Shown here piece by piece: positions 1 through 5,453 of a DNA stretch of 6,401 nucleotides. Position numbers and translations under genes: made by a program. The DNA is from Candidatus Woesearchaeota archaeon (lineage in GTDB: Archaea > Nanobdellota > Nanobdellia > SCGC-AAA011-G17 > JACOZS01): the NCBI GenBank assembly GCA_016181215.1, contig JACOZS010000015.1, forward strand, positions 596 through 6,996, written 5' to 3'. Under the pieces are notes generated by a model. The model was not told where the DNA came from. It ran no database searches and was given only the letters and a program-made list of their open reading frames with translations. Every line of letters starts with the position of its first letter. Within the stretch, counting starts at the first letter, position 1.

Positions 1-798
1 TTCCAGATCTCTTGGTTCAATAAAAGTATTTCTTTCAGCCCCCTCGCTTGAAATCTCTCGCATAGACTTAATCATAAAATCATTTTTTGTTATTCCTTCT
101 TTCACCATTATCTCTTCATATATTTCTTTAACCTCTCCTTCAGATTCAGTTAGAAAACCAATCAAAGGGACCTTTTCAAATTCCTTGTTTAATCTAGAAA
201 CAACTTGGTTCCATAAATAACTTTGATATGCATTAACATAAAATCTCATTCTTCTCTTATCCAATTTTGATAATACTCCAATATAATCTTTGCCATCTGC
301 CGATAAATCCAGTAACCGGCATGCCTCCTTGAAATTTTTTTTAATGATTGCTCTTCCTACCTTCATATTAAGATTATCCTTGCCAAATCTTTGTTCATCA
401 AATAAATTCAGTACCTTTCTGTTTTTAACCTCAATTTCCTTTTCCAAATCTCTGATTATAATTTTGAAAAGATTCCCCCTATTCATGCCGAGTGTTATTC
501 TCTCGTTTCCATAACCAAGAAACTCAAGCTCTAAATCTTTTACTTTAATCCTGTCAAGTTTATCTTTATCTCCATTATACAAGCTAACATATTGTACTGT
601 AACTGCATTTTTATCCTTATTACCGCAGTATCCAAACCACTTAACTGGGACCTGAAGTCTTGCAGCAAGGGCTGTAATCACCTCTATTGTACTCCAATTC
701 CTCTTCTTCAGCTTAAAATAGGCATATTCTCTCCCATCAAGCTTAGGCTCAAAATCCTCTTCTACGTAAAAATCCTCTGGAATAACCTTAATTTTCAT
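1..798 (-). CDS. truD: tRNA pseudouridine synthase TruD, partial (C-terminus cut by window edge)
   Basis: TruD isomerises a uridine in tRNA (U13 in the bacterial enzyme; archaeal and Pus7-type members have related targets) to pseudouridine in the cytoplasm. Reading from the ATG at 798 gives 266 uninterrupted codons running off the left edge. The protein opens with a PEDF motif at residues 7-10. The catalytic motif GNKDKNAVTVQ spans residues 59-69, so D62 is the predicted nucleophile. Further family signatures are LNLFDEQRFG (130-139), NAYQSYLWNQ (189-198) and the SSEGAERNTFIEP segment near the edge. Archaeal members run to roughly 400 residues, so about a third is missing. The gene is divergent from the GINS gene, with 51 nt between starts. 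No Shine-Dalgarno site is seen; a TATA-like box about 26 nt upstream suggests a leaderless mRNA. Identification is firm from motif order and spacing. Confidence 0.95.
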   Translation of the reverse strand, partial: MKIKVIPEDFYVEEDFEPKLDGREYAYFKLKKRNWSTIEVITALAARLQVPVKWFGYCGNKDKNAVTVQYVSLYNGDKDKLDRIKVKDLELEFLGYGNERITLGMNRGNLFKIIIRDLEKEIEVKNRKVLNLFDEQRFGKDNLNMKVGRAIIKKNFKEACRLLDLSADGKDYIGVLSKLDKRRMRFYVNAYQSYLWNQVVSRLNKEFEKVPLIGFLTESEGEVKEIYEEIMVKEGITKNDFMIKSMREISSEGAERNTFIEPRDLE

Positions 799-820
799 AT
801 TCTTGTAAAAACAACAAGTA

Positions 821-828
821 TTTTAAAA
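821..828. promoter_or_regulatory. Palindromic TATA-like box shared by truD and GINS
   Basis: TTTTAAAA is its own reverse complement. Its centre (824.5) lies 26.5 nt from the truD ATG on the minus strand and 25.5 nt from the GINS ATG at 850 on the plus strand. This is the spacing expected when archaeal transcription starts at the start codon. A second TATA-like string, TTATATTT at 831-838, could instead serve GINS from the ATG at 883, or its complement could serve truD. The sharing is inferred from geometry. Confidence 0.5.
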
Positions 829-849
829 CCTTATATTTCCACTACAACA

Positions 850-1509
850 ATGCTTAATAAAACTGTTCTCCTTCAACAAACCATGGACTCTACTATAACC
901 TACGATGTATTATACGAACTATTGAGAAAAGAAAAATACTCAACAGAACTGCAAAAAGTAGACCAAAATCTCTTTAAGGACGTTATAAGATATCTAGATG
1001 AAAAAGAGTCAATAATAGAATCGCAAAGATCCAAAGATTCGATATTCTCTTCAGAAATTCAAAAGACCCAGATCCAGTTAGGCAACGCCAGAAAAGTTCT
1101 GAAAGAACTCTATGAAAGACGTGAAAACAAATTAATCCAGCTGGCCTTATTTTCTTCCAGGATGAATGAAAAACCTGATCTATCTGCTCTTCTTCCTGAA
1201 GAAAGGTATCTTTATAATGAAATTCTAAAAATTCTCAATTCAGGTCGCGAATCAATTTTATTCAACGTTCTTCAGAAAAAACTTCCAGTTCTTGAAAAAG
1301 AGAAACCAAAAGAATTAAAAACCGTGGCCGAAGAAACAAAACTCATTAGATTTTTACACGCAGTTCCGAAGTTCGTTGGTACTGACCTAAATATATACGG
1401 TCCCTTTGAATCAGAAGATTTAGCCAATCTTCCTTCAAGGATTGCTGGCGTACTGATAGAAAAAGAACGTGCAGAGGAAATAAGCCATGAAAATGCCGAA
1501 AAAGCGTAA
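850..1509 (+). CDS. gins51: Archaeal GINS subunit, Gins51/Gins15 type
   Basis: This is a subunit of the GINS complex, which bridges the MCM helicase to other replisome proteins (the CMG-like assembly). The 219-aa product has the archaeal Gins51 layout. A helical A domain starts at ITYDVLYELLRKEKYS (residues 16-31) and contains a long charged helix. A small C-terminal B domain lies at about residues 165-210, with the signatures IRFLHAVPKFVG and IYGPFESEDLANLP. The frame stays open upstream to about 592, but that part lies over truD and is not family-like. ATG 850 fits a leaderless start 26 nt after TTTTAAAA; ATG 883 (protein MDSTITY...) is a real alternative because the conserved part begins only after it. 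The last 23 nt overlap L44e, implying coupled expression. A primase subunit gene is often nearby in archaea; truD occupies that side here. Confidence 0.88.
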   Translation: MLNKTVLLQQTMDSTITYDVLYELLRKEKYSTELQKVDQNLFKDVIRYLDEKESIIESQRSKDSIFSSEIQKTQIQLGNARKVLKELYERRENKLIQLALFSSRMNEKPDLSALLPEERYLYNEILKILNSGRESILFNVLQKKLPVLEKEKPKELKTVAEETKLIRFLHAVPKFVGTDLNIYGPFESEDLANLPSRIAGVLIEKERAEEISHENAEKA

Positions 1510-1798
1510 CATGTATTGCCGCAAGTGCAAGCGTCATACAGAACACGCTGTAGCTCAATCTAAAAAGAAAGAGCGTTCTTCCTTAAAAAGAGGTTCTATT
1601 CAAAGGGCACTTAAACGAGGCCAAGGCAGAGGAGCTGGGAATTTAGGAAAATGGGGTTCAAAACCTCCAATCTCAAGATGGAAAATGGCCGGAGTCAAAT
1701 CTTCCAAGAAAACTGATTTTAGATTTAAGTGCAAAGAATGTGGGAAATCATCAGTACAAGGCTCTAGTTTTAGATCAAAAAAAATAGAATTTGTTTAA
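1487..1798 (+). CDS. rpl44e: 50S ribosomal protein L44e
   Basis: L44e is a zinc-binding large-subunit protein found in archaea and eukaryotes, located near the E site where deacylated tRNA leaves. The 103-aa product begins MKMPKKRNMYCRKCKRHTEH, the family's usual opening. It carries one zinc ribbon made from C11/C14 and C82/C85, with a basic Gly/Lys/Arg-rich linker between. The start at 1487 is preferred over ATG 1493 because a GAGG Shine-Dalgarno-like site at 1474-1477 lies 9 nt upstream. The start lies inside the end of the GINS gene, so the two are probably translationally coupled. The stop at 1796-1798 shares the bases TTAA with the stop of the convergent gene on the other strand. Identification is firm. 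Confidence 0.96.
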   Translation: MKMPKKRNMYCRKCKRHTEHAVAQSKKKERSSLKRGSIQRALKRGQGRGAGNLGKWGSKPPISRWKMAGVKSSKKTDFRFKCKECGKSSVQGSSFRSKKIEFV

Positions 1799-2037
1799 CA
1801 GATTCTTTTTCCTGTATAAACCTCTTCGCAAACCATATCCTGGCAGTAATACTCAATTTCTCCTTGATCAAATACCCCGCTTATGGATATTGAGTCAATC
1901 CCTTGCTGTGTCTTCCCTTCGCATCTTACCTCAACAGCCCTAACATCATGTCCGCTTATATTATTATTCAAACCGCCAAAAAGAAATGCAATTAATAAAA
2001 TCAATAAAGAAAAAAGAAGAAAGGAATTGTCTTTCAT
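1795..2037 (-). CDS. Small N-terminally anchored four-cysteine protein, unknown function
   Basis: I do not recognise this 80-aa protein. After a short polar start (MKDNS) there is one hydrophobic segment at about residues 6-23, rich in Leu and Ile, ending in AFLFGG. This is followed by a soluble tail with four cysteines, C39, C65, C70 and C80, the last being the final residue. A single N-terminal membrane anchor with the tail outside the cell, where disulfides could form, is the simplest reading. It is 6 nt downstream of a second anchored protein that has the same AFLFG at residues 17-21, so the two probably form one transcript and may be distant paralogues. No clear ribosome binding site precedes it. 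Its stop codon overlaps the L44e stop on the opposite strand. It is taken as a gene because of the anchor, the cysteine pattern and the tandem partner, not by homology. Confidence 0.7.
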   Translation of the reverse strand: MKDNSFLLFSLLILLIAFLFGGLNNNISGHDVRAVEVRCEGKTQQGIDSISISGVFDQGEIEYYCQDMVCEEVYTGKRIC

Positions 2038-2043
2038 GTTGCA

Positions 2044-2394
2044 TTAGCTGTTATAGCCTTGCACCCTTCCCAGGTCATCAATAGAAGTTCCTGCTGTATT
2101 TAGCTGGCTTATCACAAACCTGGCTCCGAATTTGTCCTGGATGCAATCAACCTGATCTGGATCAGAAATTGAAGCTGCGTTCATTTCTAAAAACTCGGAT
2201 CTTGTCGTTGAAATATCCCAAGTAGCGTCTGCTGCGTCGCATATCCAGATTGCACTCGCTTGATTGGCGCATATCGTCCTTCCAGGCGTACATTCATTTA
2301 TCCTCGGAACATTACCTGTAGTTCCAGTACTACCAAATAAAAACGCTAAAGCAAGCACTAGCAGAATCATCAAAACAACTGTTTTATCAGCCAT
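2044..2394 (-). CDS. N-terminally anchored cysteine-containing surface protein, unknown function
   Basis: This 116-aa protein is not assigned to a family. MADKT is followed by a membrane segment at about residues 6-20 ending AFLFG (17-21), then a Gly/Thr linker and a soluble domain with C35, C42, C52 and C84. The segment ECTPGRTICANQ followed by WICD and a Trp resembles the C-x-P-G...C...C-D...W spacing of cysteine-rich motifs in extracellular proteins; this likeness is by eye. The orientation is probably anchor in the membrane with the tail outside. It is first of a two-gene unit with the 80-aa gene downstream. Its start is well supported: the strongest Shine-Dalgarno site in the window lies 6 nt upstream, with a TATA-like box placed to give a leader of about 20 nt. 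The unit lies between L44e and S27e on the opposite strand. Confidence 0.78.
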   Translation of the reverse strand: MADKTVVLMILLVLALAFLFGSTGTTGNVPRINECTPGRTICANQASAIWICDAADATWDISTTRSEFLEMNAASISDPDQVDCIQDKFGARFVISQLNTAGTSIDDLGRVQGYNS

Positions 2395-2400
2395 TCACTA

Positions 2401-2409
2401 CACCTCCTT
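2401..2409 (-). promoter_or_regulatory. Strong Shine-Dalgarno site of the 116-aa anchored protein
   Basis: On the minus strand this reads AAGGAGGTG, a near-complete match to the complement of the 16S rRNA 3' end, spaced 6 nt from the ATG at 2394. It fixes that start and contrasts with the leaderless genes around it. Confidence 0.85.
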
Positions 2410-2436
2410 TTGGATACCTAATGATATAAAGATTAC

Positions 2437-2444
2437 TATTTAAA
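2437..2444 (-). promoter_or_regulatory. TATA-like box for the anchored-protein pair
   Basis: The minus strand reads TTTAAATA. Transcription starting about 26 nt on, near 2414, would give a leader of about 20 nt that includes the Shine-Dalgarno site. A second candidate, CTTTATATC at 2423-2431, would start transcription at about 2401 and lose most of that site, so it is less likely. Confidence 0.5.
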
Positions 2445-2457
2445 CCTTACCATAATC

Positions 2458-2466
2458 TTTTTAAAT
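2458..2466 (+). promoter_or_regulatory. TATA-like box for S27e (leaderless)
   Basis: TTTTTAAAT has its TTTAAA core centred about 25.5 nt before the S27e ATG at 2488, the spacing of a leaderless archaeal promoter. No Shine-Dalgarno site lies before S27e. It sits back to back with the minus-strand box at 2437-2444, forming a compact divergent promoter. Confidence 0.6.
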
Positions 2467-2487
2467 CTATTCAAAACCATTAATCCT

Positions 2488-2682
2488 ATGAAAACCAAAC
2501 CTGTATTCCGTGAACCAAGTTCGCGTTTCATAAAAGTAAGATGCTCAAAATGCAAGAACGAGCAGATCATATTCGGGAAGCCTGCAGTAACCATAAACTG
2601 TCTTGTCTGTAATAAAACAATCGCAGAGTCCACTGGAGGCAAAGGAAATATAAAAGCCCGCGTTCTAGAGGTCTTGGAATAA
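2488..2682 (+). CDS. rps27e: 30S ribosomal protein S27e
   Basis: S27e is a small zinc-ribbon protein of the archaeal and eukaryotic small ribosomal subunit. The 64-aa product is of normal family length. It shows the family pattern [20 protein letters not shown], then [17 protein letters not shown] and the closing ARVLEVLE. Zinc ligands are C19/C22 and C38/C41. The gene starts a tight translation cluster: its stop is followed after one base by the aIF2-alpha start, and a GAGGT site at 2668-2672 inside its 3' end probably serves that next gene. In many archaea S27e directly follows L44e; here the two are separated by about 690 nt carrying two oppositely oriented genes, and S27e has its own promoter. 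Confidence 0.96.
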   Translation: MKTKPVFREPSSRFIKVRCSKCKNEQIIFGKPAVTINCLVCNKTIAESTGGKGNIKARVLEVLE

Positions 2683-2683
2683 C

Positions 2684-3462
2684 ATGTTTTACAAAAAAGA
2701 AACCTACCCGCGTATATCAGAATTGGTTATTTGCACTGTAAAAAAAATTCTTCCAACATCCATATTCTGCGACCTAGATGAATATCTTAAAAAAGAAGGT
2801 TTAATACACATCTCTGAAATCGCTCCTGGCCGTATTAGAAACATTCGCGATTACGTAGTCGAGAACAAGAAGATAGTTTGCAAAGTTATTGGTGTTGATG
2901 AAAGTAAAGGTCATATTGATATCTCCCTTAGGCGAGTAAATGAATCTGAAAGATTGGGTAAACTAAATGACCGCAAACAGGAAGAAAAAGCAGAAAAATT
3001 ACTGGAACAAGTCGCTAAAAAAACCTCAATATCCCTAGAAGAGATTTACCAGAAAGCAGGCAAGAGAATTATAGAAGAATTCAGCTTGTTAAACACTTGC
3101 TACAAAAAATTAGTTTCTGGAGATGAAAAATTGCTTACTAATCTTGGTATAGACAAAAAAATTGCTTCAGAACTGACAAAAATTGTATTAAACCGCCGGA
3201 AGTTAAAATCGAGTCAAAACTAATTCTCAAAAATCCAGCACCTGACGGAATCGAAAGAATAAAATCTGTGCTAAAGAAAGTTCTGGATCTAACTGCTAAA
3301 AACAATTACGATGTCAAACTTACTTATCTCGGAGCGCCGAATTACCGTTTGTTAATCACATCTAAAGATTATAAATCAGCAGAATCAGTTTTCCAAAAAA
3401 TATCTTCTTTAATATCAGATGAAATGAAAAAAGAAAAAGGAGAATTCCAGGCAATAAGATGA
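2684..3462 (+). CDS. eif2a: Translation initiation factor aIF2 subunit alpha, reading frame broken near 3190
   Basis: aIF2-alpha joins the alpha-beta-gamma heterotrimer that brings initiator Met-tRNA to the small subunit. The first frame (2684-3223) encodes 179 aa: an S1 domain at about residues 10-85, with HISEIAPGRIRNIRDY and DISLRRV, then a helical domain at about 95-170. That frame ends in a non-family tail (RRKLKSSQN) and TAA. The third domain, which in known structures binds aIF2-gamma, is intact in the -1 frame from CCG at 3193 to TGA at 3462: PPEVKIESKLIL, APDGIERIK, LGAPNYRLLITSKDY and GEFQAIR, 89 aa. Joined, the protein is about 259 aa, normal for the family. The second part has no ATG near its start; GTG at 3268 would delete part of the domain. 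A likely Shine-Dalgarno site is GAGGT at 2668-2672. Explanations are a one-base undercall in an A-run, a true mutation, or -1 recoding. Confidence 0.92.
3187..3193 (+). other. Frame-change point in aIF2-alpha: A_TTA_AAC heptamer
   Basis: In the first frame the codons are TTA (3188-3190, residue 169) and AAC (3191-3193, residue 170), preceded by A. Slipping back one base would put the second tRNA on AAA and continue with CCG at 3193, the first codon of the conserved PPEVKI. The heptamer differs by one base from the well-known T_TTA_AAC slippery site. I see no strong downstream stem-loop and no Shine-Dalgarno-like stimulator just upstream. One added A in AAA (3190-3192) would also restore a family-like LKPPEVKI. 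Confidence 0.6.
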
Positions 3463-3623
3463 AAGTAGAAATATTAAGATGTTCTAAATGTTATGAATAC
3501 ACAACTCACTCAATATGCTCAAAATGTAGTTCTCAAGCATTAACGCCAAAACCGGCCAAATTCTCTCCAGAAGACCCATATGGAAAATATCGCAGGATTT
3601 TCAAGAAACAACAACGTTTATAA
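3459..3623 (+). CDS. nop10: H/ACA RNA-protein complex subunit Nop10
   Basis: Nop10 is a core protein of the H/ACA guide ribonucleoprotein; it binds the Cbf5 pseudouridine synthase and supports rRNA pseudouridylation. The ORF is 54 codons plus stop. It has the archaeal zinc ribbon, C8/C11 and C20/C23, then the highly diagnostic linear segment FSPEDPYGKYRR (residues 35-46), followed by a basic tail. The ATG overlaps the aIF2-alpha stop as ATGA (3459-3462), so translation is probably coupled; an AAAGGAG at 3436-3442 lies 16 nt upstream, rather far for a ribosome binding site. Adjacency to aIF2-alpha is a conserved archaeal arrangement. Identification is firm despite the small size. Confidence 0.95.
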   Translation: MKVEILRCSKCYEYTTHSICSKCSSQALTPKPAKFSPEDPYGKYRRIFKKQQRL

Positions 3624-3624
3624 A
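3617..3624 (+). promoter_or_regulatory. TATA-like box for the PAC2 gene, over the nop10 stop codon
   Basis: TTTATAAA is centred 26.5 nt before the PAC2 ATG at 3647, fitting leaderless transcription. The box contains the nop10 TAA stop (3621-3623), so the PAC2 gene probably has its own promoter inside the end of the translation cluster. No Shine-Dalgarno site precedes the PAC2 start. Confidence 0.6.
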
Positions 3625-3646
3625 GATTAGCTACATAAATTCTAGT

Positions 3647-4244
3647 ATGGTGTGGGAAATAAAACAGATATCAAAACCTAAAATTAAGAATCCTGTTCTT
3701 ATCGAGGGCTTGCCGGGCATGGGCAATGTTGGAAAAATCGCTGTTGATTTCATGATTGATAGCCTTGGTGCTAAGAAACTCATGGAAATTCATTCTTATG
3801 ACTATCCTCATCTTGTCTTCGTAAATGAAGAAAACTTGTTGGAGCTTCCTGTAATAGAGGTTTATTATAAAAACGTTGGAAATAAAACTTTATTGTTCTT
3901 GGCAGGAGATGTCCAGCCTCTTGACGAGCGCGCATGTTATGAATTCTGCAGCAGAGTGCTTGATACTTTCGAAAAAGCTGGAGGTCAGGAGATCATTGCT
4001 CTTGGTGGGATAGCCATGCAGAAGATTCCAAGATATCCTAAAGTTTATTGCACTGCAAATGGAAAAAGAATACTTGAAAAATATGCAGCTCGGTTTAAAT
4101 CTAAAAATCTCTGAGCTTGACGCTGAAGTTGAAGAATTGGAAAAAGAAGTCAGATTTAACAGGCCAAAAATAAATAGGGTCTTGAGAAAAAAGAAATCAG
4201 CCTCCCATGAATCTCCAGAACAGCATGTGAACTATATTGGTTGA
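3647..4244 (+). pseudogene. PAC2-family (proteasome assembly chaperone 2-like) gene with internal deletion and frame change
   Basis: PAC2-family proteins in archaea are relatives of a eukaryotic proteasome assembly chaperone; their exact archaeal role is unsettled. The first frame (3647-4114, 155 aa) matches the N-terminal two thirds: PVLIEGLPGMGNVGKIAVD (16-34), LFLAGDVQPLDERACYEF (83-100), EIIALGGIAMQ (115-125) and PRYPKVYCTANGK (128-140). It then reads eight odd residues into TGA. The family-like C-terminal coiled segment, GLNLKISELDAEVEELEKEV, lies in the +1 frame from 4092 to the TGA at 4244. The usual middle block, with a glycine-rich IVGVSG-like loop and a LLAET-like motif, is absent from all forward frames. 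The joined product would be about 198 aa against roughly 240 for the family. A deletion that is not a multiple of three, real or from assembly, is the best explanation; a working truncated 155-aa protein is less likely. Confidence 0.8.
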
Positions 4245-4262
4245 TTAAAGATTAGATTAATC
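4243..4262. terminator. Weak hairpin between the convergent PAC2 and 119-aa genes
   Basis: GATTAA (4243-4248) and TTAATC (4257-4262) can form a 6-bp stem around an 8-nt loop across the 12-nt gap between convergent stops. It is AT-rich and has no clear T-run on the plus strand, so a terminator role is only possible. Confidence 0.2.
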
Positions 4263-4616
4263 CCAAAAATTAATTGGTGCCTTTTCACCTTTACGCGTTA
4301 AAAGTTCAACAAGCCCACTCCTATTTTCTTGGTCATCCTTTGGTATCTTTTCAACTTCTGTCACTGGAACACTACTTCCTTCTTTTGTTTTCATATAGTC
4401 TCCAACAATGAAACCTGCAACAATAAGTAACTTGGGCAGAGTTACCGGTTGTGATACCGATACTAGATGGCCTTCATCCCCAAATTTATGTCTCATTTCG
4501 CTAAATTCAGAAGCATGCAATATTAAACATCGCCTCCCTCTATATTCCACTAGTTCAGGAGCAAATTCACGCGATCCCTCAACATTTTTGGAATGATAAT
4601 AATTTGATGTTTTCAT
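4257..4616 (-). CDS. Hypothetical 119-aa protein
   Basis: I do not recognise this protein. The N-terminal half is charged and mixed, with ELVEYRGRRCLILHASEF at 21-38. A short hydrophobic stretch at about 60-75 (LPKLLIVAGFIVGDYM) could be a buried beta-strand/helix pair or a marginal membrane segment. The C-terminal part is polar and ends INFWD. There is no signal peptide and only one cysteine (C30). The ATG at 4616 follows the stop of the secreted Asn/Ser-rich protein by 3 nt, so the two genes are very probably co-transcribed and may act together. The opposite strand also has an open frame (4408-4596), but this frame is longer, ends cleanly against PAC2 and fits the operon. No good Shine-Dalgarno site is seen. 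Confidence 0.7.
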   Translation of the reverse strand: MKTSNYYHSKNVEGSREFAPELVEYRGRRCLILHASEFSEMRHKFGDEGHLVSVSQPVTLPKLLIVAGFIVGDYMKTKEGSSVPVTEVEKIPKDDQENRSGLVELLTRKGEKAPINFWD

Positions 4617-4619
4617 TTC

Positions 4620-5348
4620 TCAATAAAACACGCTGGTTCCTCTCCCTATTCTTCCTGCAATGTTTCTATAAGCATTAACATTTTCCTGTCTTGCAACATT
4701 ATCAACTAATCTATTGCTATTAAATGAATTCGCTCCATTTTCAAATCCAGATCCATAAGATCTGGAATTATCATAACTGCTTGCTGTATTTGATCTCCCG
4801 GAGTTTGCAAATGTATTAGCCTGGTTATTAAACTTAAATACCGGTATTCTTGCATCACAAACAATCTCTGTCACGTCCAGATCTCCACCACCATGCGGAT
4901 CTATCCTTACCTGTTTATAAAATGTGCTTCCTTCAGGACAATTTCTTGATTTATAAAGATTATTCTGATTCCCATTGTAGTTATAATTAGCAAAATCTCT
5001 TCCATAAGAACTTCTGCTTGAACTTGCATCATTCAAATAAGCAGAACCAAAATTTCTGTTATTAACTGAATTTTCATTTAAATAATCTCTCAAATAATTA
5101 TTTGAAACAGAACTTCCAACATTGAAATTATTCCTTCTGAGTACGTAAGGTGCGTTATAGGCATCGTTATTGAAATTAAACTGAAATCCTTCATCAACTC
5201 TAGGATAACTTCTGTAACCACCAAGATAATTAGATCCATAAGATAAACCTGAATCAAATCTGCTGGCTCCATAATCATAATGGCTAGCACTGACCAAACT
5301 TGAAAAAGCTACAAACAATCCTACTATCAATACAAGTAATTTTTTCAT
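4620..5348 (-). CDS. Secreted Asn/Ser/Tyr/Gly-rich low-complexity protein
   Basis: This 242-aa protein has a clear signal peptide: MKK, a hydrophobic core at about residues 4-17, and a likely cut after VSA (residue 21). The mature part is dominated by Asn, Ser, Tyr, Gly and Arg in irregular short repeats such as YGS, NNN and NRNFGS. An ordered-looking core at about 136-166 is bracketed by two cysteines, C137 (RNCPEGSTFYKQVRIDP) and C164 (DVTEIVCDAR), perhaps a disulfide. It is probably an exported surface or matrix protein; no family is recognised. The start is taken at ATG 5348 because it gives a standard signal peptide. GTG at 5360 adds only VVFK and would almost coincide with the start of transcription expected from the TATA-like box at 5380-5387. 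The 119-aa gene follows 3 nt downstream. Confidence 0.82.
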   Translation of the reverse strand: MKKLLVLIVGLFVAFSSLVSASHYDYGASRFDSGLSYGSNYLGGYRSYPRVDEGFQFNFNNDAYNAPYVLRRNNFNVGSSVSNNYLRDYLNENSVNNRNFGSAYLNDASSSRSSYGRDFANYNYNGNQNNLYKSRNCPEGSTFYKQVRIDPHGGGDLDVTEIVCDARIPVFKFNNQANTFANSGRSNTASSYDNSRSYGSGFENGANSFNSNRLVDNVARQENVNAYRNIAGRIGRGTSVFY

Positions 5349-5379
5349 TTTAAATACCACTATACAATAGCAACATCTA

Positions 5380-5387
5380 TTTATAAG
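5380..5387 (-). promoter_or_regulatory. TATA-like box for the secreted Asn/Ser-rich protein
   Basis: The minus strand reads CTTATAAA, centred at about 5383.5. Transcription would begin near 5357, leaving a leader of about 10 nt before ATG 5348. It is divergent from the SWIB-like gene promoter about 70 nt away. Confidence 0.5.
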
Positions 5388-5453
5388 CTTTTCGGTTAGT
5401 TAAAATAACCTCTAATAAAAACAGTTTCTGGTTTTGTCTCTAAAACAGATACA

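Noticed and set aside
290..514. Plus-strand open frame of 74 codons
   Set aside because: It lies wholly opposite truD, whose motifs are intact on the minus strand, and its translation has no recognisable features.
592..849. Upstream extension of the GINS frame
   Set aside because: It overlaps truD and the divergent promoter, and is not GINS-like; the conserved protein begins after 850.
1346..1558. Minus-strand open frame across GINS and L44e
   Set aside because: Both plus-strand genes here are confidently identified; this frame is their shadow.
2436..2642. Minus-strand open frame over S27e
   Set aside because: S27e is certain on the plus strand, and this frame would cover both promoter boxes.
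3268..3462. Independent small gene starting at GTG 3268
   Set aside because: The conserved aIF2-alpha C-terminal domain starts earlier, at 3193, so the GTG is an internal valine of that gene.
4059..4244. Separate 61-aa gene after PAC2
   Set aside because: From 4092 onward it matches the PAC2 C-terminal coiled segment; it is the displaced end of that gene.
4408..4596. Plus-strand open frame opposite the 119-aa gene
   Set aside because: It is shorter, has no motif, and lies inside a minus-strand frame that fits an operon.
5090..5290. Second minus-strand frame within the secreted protein gene
   Set aside because: It is an alternative frame of low-complexity codons; the main frame has a signal peptide and a cysteine core.
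4620..5348. CRISPR or ordered DNA tandem repeat in the low-complexity gene
   Set aside because: Short recurring strings such as ATCCATAAGAT come from repeated Tyr-Gly-Ser codons; spacing is irregular and no array is present.
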